Origin: Erinaceus europaeus
Lineage: Eukaryota > Chordata > Mammalia > Eulipotyphla > Erinaceidae
Assembly (NCBI RefSeq): GCF_950295315.1
Contig: NC_080179.1
Span: forward strand, 76,877,303 to 76,941,302
Direction of reading: 5' to 3'
DNA length: 64,000 nt
Shown here in pieces: positions 57,897-58,731 of the stretch. The notes under the pieces were generated by a model that ran no database searches, was not told the DNA's origin, and saw only the letters and a program-made list of their open reading frames with translations. Position numbers and translations under genes: made by a program. The stretch's first letter is position 1. Each line of letters starts with the position of its first letter.

Positions 57897-58731
57897 TTCT
57901 TTCTCCTTCTCCTATTTGTCTTTTCTTTCTCCTTCTCCTGCTCTTTCTCTTTCACTTCCTCTTCCTCTTTCTCTTTCTTTCTCTTCTCTTCCTCCCTCCT
58001 CCCCCTTGTTCTCTCTCTAAAAATAAATAAATGACAAGAATGATGAACATTATTTATTAATGCATTAATAAAATCAAACATGCATCCAAAGTGGTCCCCC
58101 AACTTAGTGTTCTGCTACTGAAATGATTCTGAGTGTTCTTCCCTGTACAGCAGGCTAACACAGCAATTTGCTTGCAGGGACAATGGCTAGAGCCCCTCTC
58201 CCCACCTGCAATGGGGAGGCTTCGCGTGCAGTGGAGCAGGCTAGTAGATGTTTCTCTTTCTCTCCCTATCTCCTCCCCTCTCCATTTCTCTCTATCAAAT
58301 AAAACAGAAAGAAAAAAATGGCCACCAGAAGCAGTGGATTTATAGTGTAGACACTGAGTCCCACTGATAATTAGTGGTAAGAAAAAAACAAAGCCTGAGG
58401 GCGGGGGCAGACAGCATAATGGTTATGCAAAGAGACTCTCATGCCTGAGGCTCCGAAGTCCCAGGTTCAGTTCCCCGCACCACCATAAGCCAGAGCTGAG
58501 CAGGGCTCTGGTGTGTCTCTCTGTGTCTTTCTCTCTGTGTCTATCTCAAAAATTAAAAAAATAAATAAATAAAATACTTAAAAAAAACAAGCTAAAAAAA
58601 CAGACGTACAACAATACTCTATTAAGAATAAATGTTTGCAGTTACCTTCTAATGCATATTTCATGTCCTGAGCAAAAAGTGTCCACATGATGTCAGCACT
58701 GACTTTTCCCATGTTCAGCTCCTGAGGAAAC
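11540..58731 (-). CDS. UNC13C: UNC13C (Munc13-3), partial gene: eight consecutive MUN-region exons
   Basis: Munc13 proteins prime synaptic vesicles at the presynaptic membrane. Their MUN domain helps open syntaxin-1 and assemble SNARE complexes. The exons, in transcript order, are 58731-58646, 47357-47231, 39875-39779, 36539-36396, 32692-32615, 27276-27199, 17707-17619 and 11689-11540. They total 849 bp (283 codons) with no stop. All junctions are AG/GT and all phases agree: codons split at four of the seven internal junctions rejoin correctly. The product matches the Munc13 MUN region without gaps, including [25 protein letters not shown] and CILMNN. Residues such as [20 protein letters not shown] and SVTYGES favour UNC13C over UNC13A/B, judged from memory. 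The C1, C2 and N-terminal parts lie right of the window. The rest of MUN and the last C2 domain lie left. The introns carry all the other elements listed here. Confidence 0.9.
11937..12414. repeat. (CTTC)n/(GAAG)n microsatellite with compound interruptions
   Basis: 478 bp of CCTT/CTTC repeats broken by runs of CCCT and by six or so TTTGCTCCCTT interruptions, most of them followed by TTTTCC. The interruptions are themselves reiterated, so the array has grown by duplicating larger blocks. Long frames through it are artefacts of repeats whose length is a multiple of four. In UNC13C sense it reads GGAA/GAAG. Confidence 0.97.
12415..12652 (-). mobile_element. SINE type B-like (long form)
   Basis: CTGGGACTTGGTGCCTGCC (the long-form tail), then TTTTGATAGAGAGAGG, CCCCCTGCAGGTGGGGAGC and AATGTGCACTCCACCAG. 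The CTTC microsatellite abuts its 3' end. Confidence 0.65.
12653..13429. other. Intron without recognisable feature
   Basis: Plain AT-rich UNC13C intron. No exon-like frame with splice sites, tandem repeat or recognised interspersed repeat was seen. Confidence 0.5.
13430..13975 (+). mobile_element. L2 (LINE2) 3' end, ancient
   Basis: The order of motifs is that of L2 3' sequence: AACCTGATTATGTTGTTCCC, AAAGCCCAGAATAACCTGAC, CTTAGGCCTTTGGGCCTC, ATTAGATGTCACCTCCTCC, and a final stretch corresponding to the GCAGGG...CTGTATCCC tail. It is heavily diverged, as expected for a pre-eutherian repeat. Confidence 0.6.
14612..14880 (+). mobile_element. SINE type B plus (GA)n/(GGAA)n tract
   Basis: GGGCTGTGGCAGCTGGGTTC, a short CCTACCTGTGTGGGGAAGG segment and GCAGGTGTCTTTCTCTC, ending at CCTATTGAATAATAC. 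It is followed by a (GA)n and GGAAGGAAGG tract to about 14880. Confidence 0.6.
15650..17517 (+). mobile_element. HAL1-like (half-LINE) element: L1 ORF1 followed directly by 3' UTR
   Basis: 15830-16219 encodes an L1 ORF1-type protein with a glutamine-rich coiled coil, then [32 protein letters not shown] and LIQEARQS. After a stop the homology continues in shifted frames through [46 protein letters not shown] and LKEFSAIKP to about 16545. No ORF2 follows. A spacer leads to an erinaceid L1-type 3' UTR from about 16860 (GACCCACTAGGGAAAAATAG, ATACCCCTATTG), ending in an A-rich tail. ORF1 then 3' UTR without ORF2 is the HAL1 design. Frameshifts make it inactive. The 5' limit is uncertain; 14890-15650 may be its 5' UTR. 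Confidence 0.7.
17619..17707 (-). CDS. UNC13C: UNC13C coding exon 7 in window
   Basis: 89-bp exon with an acceptor ending CTTGCAG and donor GTAAGT. It encodes [20 protein letters not shown] and then DGLSVTYGE. It ends in AG, completed by T of the next exon to give Ser. The SVTYGES junction fits UNC13C rather than the FATSF-type junction I recall for UNC13A. Confidence 0.9.
17770..18660. other. Intron without recognisable feature
   Basis: UNC13C intron with a short poly-T at 17829-17841. No exon, tandem array or classifiable repeat was seen. Confidence 0.45.
18668..18835 (-). mobile_element. SINE type F
   Basis: TTTATAGAAGGTGAGAGACAG, GAGCCCTGAAGCACTGTTTG and GCAGCCTGTGCACTCTAACG match the reversed F-type body and head, diverged. 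Confidence 0.5.
19232..19395 (+). mobile_element. SINE type D
   Basis: The head GGGGAGAGAGCATAGTAATT, CAGGTTCCAGCTTTAATCCC and CACCACCATAAAACAGCTGA match the type D copy at 58402-58585. The copy is followed by an A-rich tail. Confidence 0.7.
19410..19965. other. Intron without recognisable feature
   Basis: AT-rich intron. Nothing classifiable was seen. Confidence 0.4.
19968..20361. repeat. Compound (TA)n - (GA)n - (GGAGA)n microsatellite
   Basis: (TA)n at about 19968-20058, broken by GGAGAGAGAGAC, passes into degenerate (GA)n with ACAGAG interruptions and then regular AGGAG repeats to about 20361. It probably grew from the body of the F-type SINE next to it. Confidence 0.95.
20362..20456 (-). 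mobile_element. SINE type F head
   Basis: CTAAGCTTCCTTCAGTGCC, GGGCTGGGCTAGAACCTGGG and CCAGGTGAGCTATTTTCCAG form the reversed F-type head. The preceding purine tract is its expanded body. Confidence 0.75.
20477..20612 (+). mobile_element. MER5A-like hAT-Charlie DNA transposon remnant
   Basis: GCCATTCTCAGACTGCAGTC and CTCTCCAGGCAGTTCCGATG, followed by TGTGCTGAAGTTCCGCAG, follow the two ends of MER5A in order. It is an ancient non-autonomous element with the centre partly lost. Confidence 0.55.
20620..21280. other. Intron without recognisable feature
   Basis: No exon, tandem repeat or classified repeat was seen. Confidence 0.4.
21283..21535 (-). mobile_element. SINE type A
   Basis: The plus strand reads GTTGGGTAGGACAAAGAGAA, GACACCTGCAGACCTGCTTC, CCCCTGCAGGTGGGGAGCCG and CGCTGCACCACTGCCCGACTCC-type end. 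A well-preserved copy. Confidence 0.92.
21836..21990 (-). mobile_element. SINE type F
   Basis: CAGAGAGAAATAGACAGAGA, AGCATGGTGGAGAAAGGG, GCATGGCAAAGCAGGTGCAC and CCCAGGTGAGCTATCTTA. Confidence 0.65.
22328..22543 (-). mobile_element. SINE type B
   Basis: TTTATTACTTGATAGAGACA, AGACACCTGCAGCCCTGATT, CTTGAACCTGGGTCCTTGTG and CAGCCACCACCTGGCCCC, a good full copy. Confidence 0.9.
22815..23276 (-). repeat. Purine-rich (GA)n tract with SINE remnant
   Basis: A type D-like piece (TGGACCCAAGACCTTGTACT) is followed by nearly 400 bp of almost pure purine on the plus strand. The tract is built of GAGAG, GGAGA and GATAAAAGAG blocks, for example several GAGATAAAAGAGAGGAGA-like units. The apparent Arg/Glu or Ser/Leu frames are low-complexity artefacts. 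Confidence 0.85.
23606..23913. repeat. 52-bp GC-rich minisatellite, about 6 copies
   Basis: Units begin at 23606, 23658, 23710, 23762, 23814 and 23866. Each contains GGGCAGCGCTGGGCACATCA and GCCAGGCCAGGCCCGGCAC. Copies are identical except one CGCT-to-TGCT change near 23820. The array is far more GC- and CpG-rich than the surrounding intron. Confidence 0.97.
23914..24350. other. Intron without recognisable feature
   Basis: No exon or classified repeat was seen. Confidence 0.4.
24356..24402. repeat. (GT)n microsatellite
   Basis: About 23 uninterrupted GT dinucleotides. Confidence 0.97.
24405..25555. other. Intron without recognisable feature
   Basis: Includes a short purine-rich stretch near 24720-24770. 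No exon or recognised repeat was seen. Confidence 0.4.
25560..26060 (+). mobile_element. L1 3' end, with a second partial 3' end
   Basis: AAGTGATCTCATTCACAGGTGG, then CAATCCATTAACACCCCTC and CCAGTAAAATAATAAA, mark an L1 3' UTR end at about 25885. From 25915 a second piece repeats the same theme (GGGACTAAGTTGGGGTGAC, CTCATTAACTCCCAATGAAA) and ends in an A-rich tail. The two are independent insertions or a local duplication. Confidence 0.7.
26061..26845. other. Intron without recognisable feature
   Basis: Non-coding sequence. No splice-bounded frame or classified repeat was seen. Confidence 0.4.
26850..26985 (-). mobile_element. SINE type F
   Basis: ACACCGAAACTTCCTTCAGT, GCAGTGGGGGCCAGGCTTAA and CCATCTGGGCTCTTTGTCCC. 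It lies about 210 bp downstream, in gene sense, of exon 6. Confidence 0.6.
27199..27276 (-). CDS. UNC13C: UNC13C coding exon 6 in window
   Basis: 78-bp exon of 26 whole codons. The acceptor is CTTTTTTTAAG and the donor is GTGGGT. It encodes [20 protein letters not shown] and then SMGGKE, a signature conserved through the Munc13 family. Confidence 0.94.
27450..27733 (+). mobile_element. SINE type A
   Basis: The head GGGAGTCAGGCGGTGGCGCA, B box GGTTCGACCCC and the body TCTCCTATCCAACAACAACG. Near-identical flanks, AAGATATTTA(A/T)GAGTGT on each side, mark the target duplication. Confidence 0.93.
27915..28105 (+). mobile_element. SINE type B, diverged
   Basis: ATGCAAGGACCCTGGTTCAA, TCCCCACCTGCAGGAGAAAA and TTAATTTCTGTCTCTAGATA. 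Confidence 0.65.
28410..29024 (-). mobile_element. SINE type B split by a solo LTR
   Basis: The 3' part lies at 28410-28483 (TTTATTGCTATTAGGTAGAG) and the head at 28891-29024 (GACACCTGCAGCCTTGCTTC, CTTGAACCTGGGTCCTTGTG). The two halves join at the duplicated GAGAGA. Confidence 0.88.
28484..28890 (+). mobile_element. Solo LTR of an endogenous retrovirus, with 6-bp target duplication
   Basis: 407 bp beginning TGTTGGTCTGC and ending GCTAGCCCGACA, with inverted ends TGTTGG/CCGACA. It is flanked by GAGAGA at 28478-28483 and 28891-28896. Inside are TATATATAGG near 28730 (promoter) and AATAAA near 28815 (poly-A signal). U3 carries several GC-box-like and CACC elements. A 6-bp duplication is typical of class II (beta-type) retroviruses. 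No viral genes adjoin it, so it is a product of LTR-LTR recombination. It is antisense to UNC13C. Confidence 0.9.
29033..29408 (-). mobile_element. SINE type A (long form)
   Basis: The tail CCAGGGTTATTGCTGGGGCT is followed by GTTGTTGTTATTATTATTGT, TTGGATAGGACAGAGAGAAA, GGTGGGGAGCCGGGGGCTCG and CTACTGCCCGACCC. Confidence 0.9.
29518..29800 (+). mobile_element. SINE type A
   Basis: GTTGGGTGGTAGCACAGCAGG head, B box GGTTCGAGCCCC, GTCTGTCTTTCTCTCCCCTT and a CAACAAGGGCAACAAAA tail. Confidence 0.9.
29815..29955 (-). mobile_element. SINE type D
   Basis: TCTTATGGTGGTGCAGGGGA, TTGAACCTGAGACTTCTGGT and GCCTCAGGCTTGAGAGTCTC. It directly follows the type A SINE. Confidence 0.8.
30498..30640 (-). mobile_element. 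SINE type D
   Basis: TGGCTTACTGTGGTGCTGTG, TGAGCCTGGGATCTCAGAGC and CATGAAAGTCTTGGTATATA. Confidence 0.7.
30641..32165. other. 1.5 kb of intron without recognisable feature
   Basis: The longest stretch free of lineage-specific SINEs in the window. It is AT-rich, with no exon-like frame or tandem repeat visible. It could hold ancient repeats or conserved non-coding sequence that cannot be judged by eye. Confidence 0.4.
32200..32346 (-). mobile_element. SINE type C
   Basis: Reverse complement begins GTGGTCCGGGAGGTGGTGCA, then ACTGGACTCTCAAGCATGAG and CTCAGTCCCTGGCAGCACAT. It matches the plus-strand copy at 36673. Confidence 0.85.
32368..32545 (-). mobile_element. (TTTA)n and L1/HAL1 3' UTR end
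   Basis: (TTTA)n at 32368-32422 is followed by AACAAAACCGTAGGATAGGA, GGGTACAACTCCACACAATT and CCCATTCCCTCCCCTGATAG. This is the 3' UTR terminus in reverse, 70 bp from the donor of UNC13C exon 5. Confidence 0.6.
32615..32692 (-). CDS. UNC13C: UNC13C coding exon 5 in window
   Basis: 78-bp exon of 26 whole codons with acceptor CATCCTAG and donor GTAAGT. It encodes [20 protein letters not shown] and then CDKENV. It joins in frame to MRRFAK of the previous exon and PCILMNN of the next. Confidence 0.92.
32693..33350. other. Intron without recognisable feature
   Basis: Nothing classifiable was seen. Confidence 0.4.
33355..33500 (+). mobile_element. MER5A-like hAT-Charlie remnant
   Basis: CAGATCCTCAGCAACATCAC, CAGCATCCCCTGGGAACTTG and TTCCAGCAAACTGTCCCC follow the MER5A pattern (CATCACCTGGGAACTTGTTAG..., CCAGCAATCTGTG). 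Confidence 0.5.
33848..33998 (+). mobile_element. SINE type B
   Basis: GGCTAGGCCGTGGCCTGGTT, GAGTACATGCATTATCACGC and ACAAAGACCTGGGTTCAAGC, with a TCTCTCTAAAAAGAAAAAAG tail. Confidence 0.75.
33999..34878. other. Intron without recognisable feature
   Basis: No exon or classified repeat was seen. Confidence 0.4.
34880..35266 (-). mobile_element. SINE type A (long form)
   Basis: A GGGACTCAGTTCCTGAGC tail segment, GTTGTTGTAGTTATTATTAT, TTGGATAGGACAGAGAGAAA, GCAGGTGGGGAGCCAGGGC and GCTACTGTCTGACCCCC. Confidence 0.9.
35749..35803 (-). mobile_element. SINE type A head fragment
   Basis: Only the head remains: GAACTGGGGGCTCGAACCGG, GATCCTTACACCGGTGCTTA and GCTTTGCGCCACCTCC. Confidence 0.7.
35835..35996 (-). 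mobile_element. SINE type D
   Basis: TTTTGGTGAGAACGATACAC, then (GGGGA)n, GGCTTATGTGGTTCTGAAGA, CCTCAGGGCCTCAGGCACAA and TTTGCATGATACTATGCTGT. Its head continues directly into the 55-bp repeat unit, so the array probably arose at the SINE edge. Confidence 0.7.
35997..36384. repeat. 55-bp minisatellite, seven copies, next to a UNC13C splice donor
   Basis: Units start at 36001, 36056, 36111, 36166, 36221, 36276 and 36331 (counted from TCCAGCCTGA/TCCATCCTGA). Each contains CATGATGTCCTCATGCGATC. Variants are AGACC/AGTCT, GCCTCT/GCATCT, CTGACTCTG/CTGACTGTG, plus one GTTCTC for GTCCTC. The last unit ends about 11 bp from the exon 4 edge (36396), i.e. within the first bases of the intron in gene sense. 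Confidence 0.97.
36396..36539 (-). CDS. UNC13C: UNC13C coding exon 4 in window
   Basis: 144-bp exon of 48 whole codons. The acceptor is GTTCTCTCCCTTCAG-like and the donor is GTGAGT. It encodes [40 protein letters not shown] and HFMRRFAK. A seven-copy 55-bp tandem repeat ends about 11 bp beyond the exon edge, next to the donor. Confidence 0.95.
36673..36830 (+). mobile_element. SINE type C
   Basis: TGGTCCGGGAGGTGGTGCAG (A-box region), GAGTTCGATCCCCGGCAGCA (B box), TCTCTCCTCCTATCTTTCTC and an (AATA)n tail. It lies about 130 bp from UNC13C exon 4. Confidence 0.88.
36850..36997 (+). mobile_element. L1 3' end, left half (split by retrotransposon insertion)
   Basis: CCAGATGATTGTCACTCATA, TTTGGAATCTAGAGAACTGA and a poly-A/A-rich stretch are characteristic of the erinaceid L1 3' end. 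The right half resumes at 38545. Confidence 0.7.
36998..37008. other. Target-site duplication, left copy
   Basis: ACTGGGAGATG here recurs at 38545-38555, bracketing the Jockey-type insertion. Confidence 0.88.
37009..38478 (+). CDS. Reverse transcriptase (ORF2-type) of the Jockey-like element, lacking its N-terminus
   Basis: An open frame runs from 36976, but the first 11 codons are host L1 sequence and target duplication. The element's own frame starts at 37009 and gives 489 codons. Numbering from the ATG at 36976: RT finger [20 protein letters not shown] (19-38), AGFRPGRS (59-66), catalytic FVDLTAAYD (92-100), [10 protein letters not shown] (149-158), catalytic FIYADD (176-181), thumb motif [16 protein letters not shown] (from about 257), and a C-terminal knuckle Cys474-x-Cys476-x7-His484-x4-Cys489. 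All catalytic aspartates are present. The TGA at 38476 looks premature: the frame stays open to TAG at 38530-38532, directly at the GAA tail. The endonuclease domain and ORF1 are missing, so this copy cannot move by itself. Confidence 0.92.
   Translation, partial: VLKPKKDPTLAASYRLISLLSVCYKLLERLLLSRISHLTEKFLSPAQAGFRPGRSTCEQALDLSTYTENGFQKNLKTGAIFVDLTAAYDTVWHRGFLVKISRCLPPWVANTISFLLQNRRFQVHLGDKSSRWSLVSSGLPQGSVLAPTLFNIYINDLPETSSRKFIYADDICCATQASKFDILEETLTKDMSLISDYCKKWRLIPSTAKTVSSVFHLQHASASRELNVQLNDMRIQHEAQPVYLGVTLDRTLSFHEHLIKSAAKVGARNHIIARLASSSWGASASTLRSSSLALCYSTAEYCAPGWFRSPHVHLVDSKLYSSMRIISGTIRSTPVPRLPVLSNIAPPDTRRDAASSKFISHVYARPDLPIYADIFAHPVQRLTSRHPIWSPTPTLNFSVPVSWKQSWQSAEVKNKHLITDLCECQPGFDLAHYDRALLNRYRTGHGRCAPMFHHWGARDDPNCPCSSRQTMTHIVNDCHLSRFKGGLET
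37009..38544 (+). mobile_element. Jockey-type non-LTR retrotransposon, 5'-truncated, reverse transcriptase frame nearly intact
   Basis: 1536 bp. The element begins inside the reverse transcriptase domain at VLKPKKDP, the usual result of incomplete target-primed reverse transcription. It ends in a (GAA)n tail, AGAAGAAGAAGAAG. The flanks are the 11-bp duplication ACTGGGAGATG. The protein is unlike L1, L2, CR1 or RTE/BovB from memory, and closest in style to arthropod and marine-invertebrate Jockey-superfamily elements. GC and CpG content are visibly higher than in the neighbouring intron. It is antisense to UNC13C, in the intron between exons 3 and 4. Confidence 0.9.
38545..38662 (+). mobile_element. 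L1 3' end, right half, starting with the right target-site duplication
   Basis: ACTGGGAGATG (38545-38555), then CACAGAGCTTCTGTGGTGAG and CCAATACACTGTAATCTGAC, and an (AAAAT)n-type tail TAAAATAAAATAAAA. It completes the L1 3' UTR begun at 36850. Confidence 0.75.
38663..39030. other. Intron without recognisable feature
   Basis: Nothing classifiable was seen. Confidence 0.4.
39035..39320 (-). mobile_element. SINE fragments (type D then type F)
   Basis: GGCACTGGGGAATGAAGCCC and CCTCAGGCATGCATGATGCC form a D-type head. GAGAGGGAGAGACATAGTGA, GCTCAAACATCCACGGAGC and CTGCTGGGTGAACTATGTCC form an F-type copy. Confidence 0.5.
39360..39655 (-). mobile_element. SINE (long form) with (GATA)n(GA)n
   Basis: CAGCACTGGGGTTCAGTTCC tail segment, GTGGATGATATAGATAGATA with (GA)n to 39526, CTCTACTATTTGTGAAGCTG and TGTGCACTGCACTGTGGGAG. 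It sits about 125 bp from UNC13C exon 3. Confidence 0.6.
39779..39875 (-). CDS. UNC13C: UNC13C coding exon 3 in window
   Basis: 97-bp exon with an acceptor ending TTTGCAG and donor GTGAGT. It encodes [20 protein letters not shown] and then [12 protein letters not shown]. The segment [11 protein letters not shown] is a UNC13C-like variant; UNC13A, from memory, has VSRDFLHGALE. Confidence 0.93.
39876..40380. other. Intron without recognisable feature
   Basis: Nothing classifiable was seen. Confidence 0.4.
40383..40537 (+). mobile_element. SINE type B, diverged
   Basis: GGGCCAGGCTGAGGCACACT, AGTGGTGAAGCAGGGCTGCA and CTCTGCCTCTCTCTTTCTCT. Confidence 0.65.
40537..40687 (-). mobile_element. SINE type C
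   Basis: AAGAACCAGACATCACTTTG, ACATGTGCTCCCAGGAATTG, CTCATGCTTGAGAGTCCAGT and GCGCCACCTCCCAGACCAC. It is abutted tail-to-tail with a type B SINE. Confidence 0.85.
40738..40860. repeat. (GAAA)n/(GGAA)n purine microsatellite
   Basis: GAAAGAAAGAGAAAGAGAAA followed by degenerate AAAG and GGAA repeats and a poly-A. Confidence 0.9.
40934..41130 (+). mobile_element. SINE type B
   Basis: GGGAGCCAGGTGGTGGTGCA head, CATTACCATGTGCAAGGACC, CTACCCTCAACTTCTCTATG body end and a poly-A from about 41131. Confidence 0.7.
41502..41571. repeat. (GT)n microsatellite inside L1
   Basis: About 35 dinucleotides with two GAGTG interruptions. It lies where the related L1 at 9.45 kb has only CATTGTGTATC. Confidence 0.97.
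41668..41893 (-). mobile_element. SINE type B nested in L1
   Basis: TTATTATTGGATAGAGACAG, CACCTGCAGCCCTGCTTTAC, GTGATGTGAGCACTCAACCA and CTACCACCTGGCCCC. The flanks TACACAGTTCTT and TACACAGCTCTT are the target duplication. Confidence 0.9.
42460..42569. repeat. 110-bp duplicated segment, copy 1
   Basis: About 95 percent identical (5 differences by eye, no indels) to 44588-44697. It runs from ATGTCAATAGATTTCACC to CTAATTAAAGTTTATAAG. The identity stops sharply at both ends. Confidence 0.93.
42580..42797 (+). mobile_element. L1 3' end
   Basis: GGACTTTGTGGGAAAGCAGG, GGTGAAAAAGGAACTAAGTT, CCCATGTGTCAGCATCTGTA and CCCCCTCACAAATAAAGTGA, then poly-A. Confidence 0.7.
42800..43390. other. Intron without recognisable feature
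   Basis: Contains a small island of retained CpGs near 42960-43060 (CACGGTTTAACAAGTAG, CGTCAGATAACGAGCGC). Otherwise it is unremarkable. Confidence 0.35.
43395..43516 (-). mobile_element. SINE type F
   Basis: AGAGGCCACAGCACTGAAGC, GTGTTAGGGTCTGGGCTCAC and CCAAGTGAGCTATTTTACTC. Confidence 0.75.
43551..43815 (+). mobile_element. SINE type A
   Basis: GGGGGTCAGGCCACAGCATA, AGATCCCGGTTCAAGTCCCC, CCCACCTGCAGGGGAGTCGC and CTCTGTCCTATCCAACAGCA. Confidence 0.92.
43816..44585. other. Intron with one (GT)n tract
   Basis: AT-rich intron. (GT)n lies at 44305-44338. No exon or other classified repeat was seen. Confidence 0.45.
44588..44697. repeat. 110-bp duplicated segment, copy 2
   Basis: Partner of 42460-42569 in the same orientation, 2128 bp away. 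A type B SINE has inserted about 11 bp past its end. Confidence 0.93.
44709..44935 (+). mobile_element. SINE type B
   Basis: GGGGCCGGGTGGTGGCGCAC, CTGGGTTCGAGCCCCTGGTC, CAGGTGTCTCTCTGTCTCTC and CTATCCAATCAATAAATAAA. Flanked by AAGACATCTGGAAT and AAGACATCCAGAAT. Confidence 0.95.
45087..46316. repeat. 107-bp minisatellite, about 11.5 nearly identical copies
   Basis: Units start at 45087, 45194, 45301, 45409, 45516 and then every 107 bp to 46265. Each contains GTGTCTCTCAGTCACACCTG, TATGAGCATGCAGTCCTCTC and CTGTACAGCGCCACAGTGAA. I see only one insertion (CACAACCTGG near 45316, making that unit 108 bp) and a GTGGTGC change in the last copy. Because 107 is not a multiple of 3, frames do not persist through the array. 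Confidence 0.98.
46453..46642 (-). mobile_element. SINE type B
   Basis: TTATTTGGATAGAGACACAG, GATACCTGTAGCCCTGTTTC and GCATTCAACCAGGCGCACCA. Confidence 0.82.
46643..47230. other. Intron without recognisable feature
   Basis: AT-rich intron with a poly-T at about 47158-47175, some 55 bp from the donor of exon 2. Confidence 0.4.
47231..47357 (-). CDS. UNC13C: UNC13C coding exon 2 in window
   Basis: 127-bp exon. The acceptor is TCATCTTTTGCAG and the donor is GTAAGT. It encodes [20 protein letters not shown] and then [21 protein letters not shown], the most conserved stretch of MUN. It ends in TT, completed by A of the next exon to give Leu. A sense-oriented SINE sits only 74 bp upstream of the acceptor. 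Confidence 0.93.
47432..47637 (-). mobile_element. SINE type B just upstream of a UNC13C splice acceptor
   Basis: CTTTATTGGATAAAGACATC, GACACCTGTAGCACTGCTTC, CTTGAACCTGGGTCCTTGCA and GTACCACCACCCGGCCCC. The 14-bp target duplication AATCTACATTTCTT lies at 47418-47431 and 47638-47651. It has the same orientation as the gene; its A-rich tail points at exon 2. Confidence 0.95.
47652..48345. other. Intron with poly-A tract
   Basis: A poly-A run at about 47693-47719. Beyond it AT-rich intron, with possible weak SINE remnant near 48110-48250 (TGGTGTGTGTGACTGTGTCTTTC). No exon was seen. Confidence 0.4.
48350..48507 (-). mobile_element. SINE type B, shortened
   Basis: TTATTATTGGATAGAGACAG, GGAGGGACTAGGAGCTGGAG and AGGAGCGCCAGCCCC. 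The middle section is deleted. Confidence 0.7.
48872..49150 (+). mobile_element. SINE type A
   Basis: TGGGGGTCAGGTGGTAGCGC, CTGGTTCGAGCCCCCGGCTC and CTGTCCTATCCAATAATGAC. The 14-bp target duplication AAAGTTTGACTTCT lies at 48858-48871 and 49151-49164. Confidence 0.96.
49165..49580. other. Intron without recognisable feature
   Basis: Nothing classifiable was seen. Confidence 0.4.
49586..49882 (-). mobile_element. SINE type A
   Basis: CCCTTTTGTTGCCCTTTTTT, GTTGTTGTTATTACTGTTGT, CCCCTGCAGGTGGGGAGCCA and GCTACCGCCCGACTCC. Confidence 0.93.
50140..50562 (+). mobile_element. Probable solo LTR of an endogenous retrovirus
   Basis: ACTATAAAAAGGCGG (TATA box, about 50399) is followed by CTTGCTAATAAAGGCTCTTG (poly-A signal) and a U5-like end CTCTGGGCATAACA. 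This is the promoter/R/U5 order of a gamma-type LTR. The left end is not fixed and no target duplication was found. No internal retroviral genes are present. Confidence 0.6.
50563..51338. other. Intron, mostly unclassified
   Basis: 50935-51060 may hold an old F-type SINE piece (GTCAGTGCTGTGGGGGCTGA, GCACATGGCAAAGCAGAGC). No exon was seen. Confidence 0.4.
51340..51587 (-). mobile_element. Two type D SINEs in tandem orientation
   Basis: The first, 51340-51447: GGGACTTCAGAGCCTCAGAC, GTCTCTTTGCATAACCATTA. The second, 51475-51587: GGTTTATGGTGGTGCTGGGG, GTGCCTCAGGCAAGAAAGTC and GCATAACCACTGAGCTATCT. Confidence 0.8.
51985..52136. repeat. 38-bp minisatellite, four copies
   Basis: Units start at 51985, 52023, 52061 and 52099 with CCTAGTGTTACAACTCAAAA and GGTCTGTCACTTGCTACT. 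Differences are TCATTT in the first unit and CAGCTC in the third. Confidence 0.96.
52300..52490 (+). mobile_element. Unassigned tRNA-SINE-like sequence
   Basis: TACCACACACATGACCCAGG, TTCTAGCCTGACCCTGACAA and CAAAAAGATAAAACTTTG suggest an old SINE with an A-rich end. The family is not clear. Confidence 0.4.
52500..53190. other. Intron without recognisable feature
   Basis: No exon or classified repeat was seen. Some CT-rich SINE-like pieces lie near 52930-53000. Confidence 0.4.
53193..53470 (+). mobile_element. SINE type A
   Basis: GAGAGTCGGGCAGTAGCACA (A-box region), CCCGGTTCGAGCCCCCGGCT (B box), GCGGTGAAGCAGGTCTGCAG and CTGTCCTATCCAACAACGAC. One of the least diverged copies, useful as the reference for type A. 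Confidence 0.96.
53644..53733. repeat. 45-bp direct duplication
   Basis: TTTCTCCTTCAAGAACAAAA...CAATTCTGCTCAT occurs twice at a 45-bp spacing with no differences seen. Confidence 0.95.
54100..54810 (+). mobile_element. Erinaceid L1/HAL1 3' UTR
   Basis: GGGTCCTAGATCACTTTGAT, CTTGGGCAGACGACCTCACC, CCACTAGGGAAAGACAGAAA, CCAGTGGAGGAGATGGGATG and GTACCCTTCTTATTTCATC, then an A-rich tail. It is collinear with the HAL1 3' UTR at 16.9-17.5 kb and, reversed, with 59.3-59.8 kb. No coding part is attached. Confidence 0.8.
54811..55625. other. Intron with (TA)n microsatellite
   Basis: (TA)n at 55075-55118 and a 10-base-plus poly-C near 55406. No exon or other classified repeat was seen. Confidence 0.5.
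55630..55920 (+). mobile_element. SINE type A
   Basis: GGGACTCGGGTGGCAGCGCA, CCCGGTTCGAGCCCCCAGCC, GCGGTGAAGCAGGTCTGCAG and CAACAAGGGCAACAAAAGGG. Flanked by ACACAGCTGTG and ACATAGCTGTG. Confidence 0.95.
55921..56370. other. Intron without recognisable feature
   Basis: Nothing classifiable was seen. Confidence 0.4.
56372..56488 (-). mobile_element. SINE type C, diverged
   Basis: TTAATGAGAGAACCAGAGAC, CACGCTTTTAAGTCCAATGC and CTACCCACTGTGCTGCCATC. Confidence 0.55.
56489..57478. other. Intron without recognisable feature
   Basis: About 1 kb with two poly-A runs (56568-56577, 56648-56659). No splice-bounded coding frame was seen. Confidence 0.4.
57480..57590 (-). mobile_element. SINE fragment
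   Basis: TTTTAGTTAGAGAAAGATAG, (GA)-rich body and CAGCACTGCTCAGCTCATGA. Only part of the unit remains. Confidence 0.45.
57618..58032 (+). mobile_element. SINE type B with 280-bp (CTTTCT)n expansion
   Basis: GTAGAGCACACAGCTTACCA, CATGCGTGAGGACAGGTGG and GAAAGCTTCATGAGTAGTGC form the SINE. Its CT-rich body has expanded into CTTTCT/CTTTCTCT repeats from about 57738 to 58018, then TCTCTAAAAATAAATAAATG. Confidence 0.8.
58145..58395 (+). mobile_element. SINE type B, diverged, followed by linker
   Basis: CAGCAGGCTAACACAGCAAT, CCCCACCTGCAATGGGGAGG and CCATTTCTCTCTATCAAATA. Confidence 0.6.
58402..58585 (+). mobile_element. SINE type D (clear reference copy)
   Basis: GGGGGCAGACAGCATAATGG (A-box region), CCCAGGTTCAGTTCCCCGCA (B box), CCACCATAAGCCAGAGCTGA, GTCTCTCTGTGTCTTTCTCT and an (AAATA)n tail. 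It lies about 60 bp beyond the donor of UNC13C exon 1. Confidence 0.9.
58646..58731 (-). CDS. UNC13C: UNC13C coding exon 1 in window
   Basis: 86-bp exon. The acceptor is TTTTGGTTTTAG and the donor is GTAACT. It encodes [20 protein letters not shown] followed by QDMKYALE. One base at each end belongs to a split codon, and the last G pairs with AA of the next exon to give Glu. The acceptor tract is T-rich. No earlier exon could be recognised between here and the right edge, so the upstream intron exceeds 5 kb. Confidence 0.9.

Noticed and set aside
57667..58102. Ser/Phe-rich and Arg/Lys/Glu-rich frames
   Set aside because: They are translations of the expanded CT tract of a SINE.
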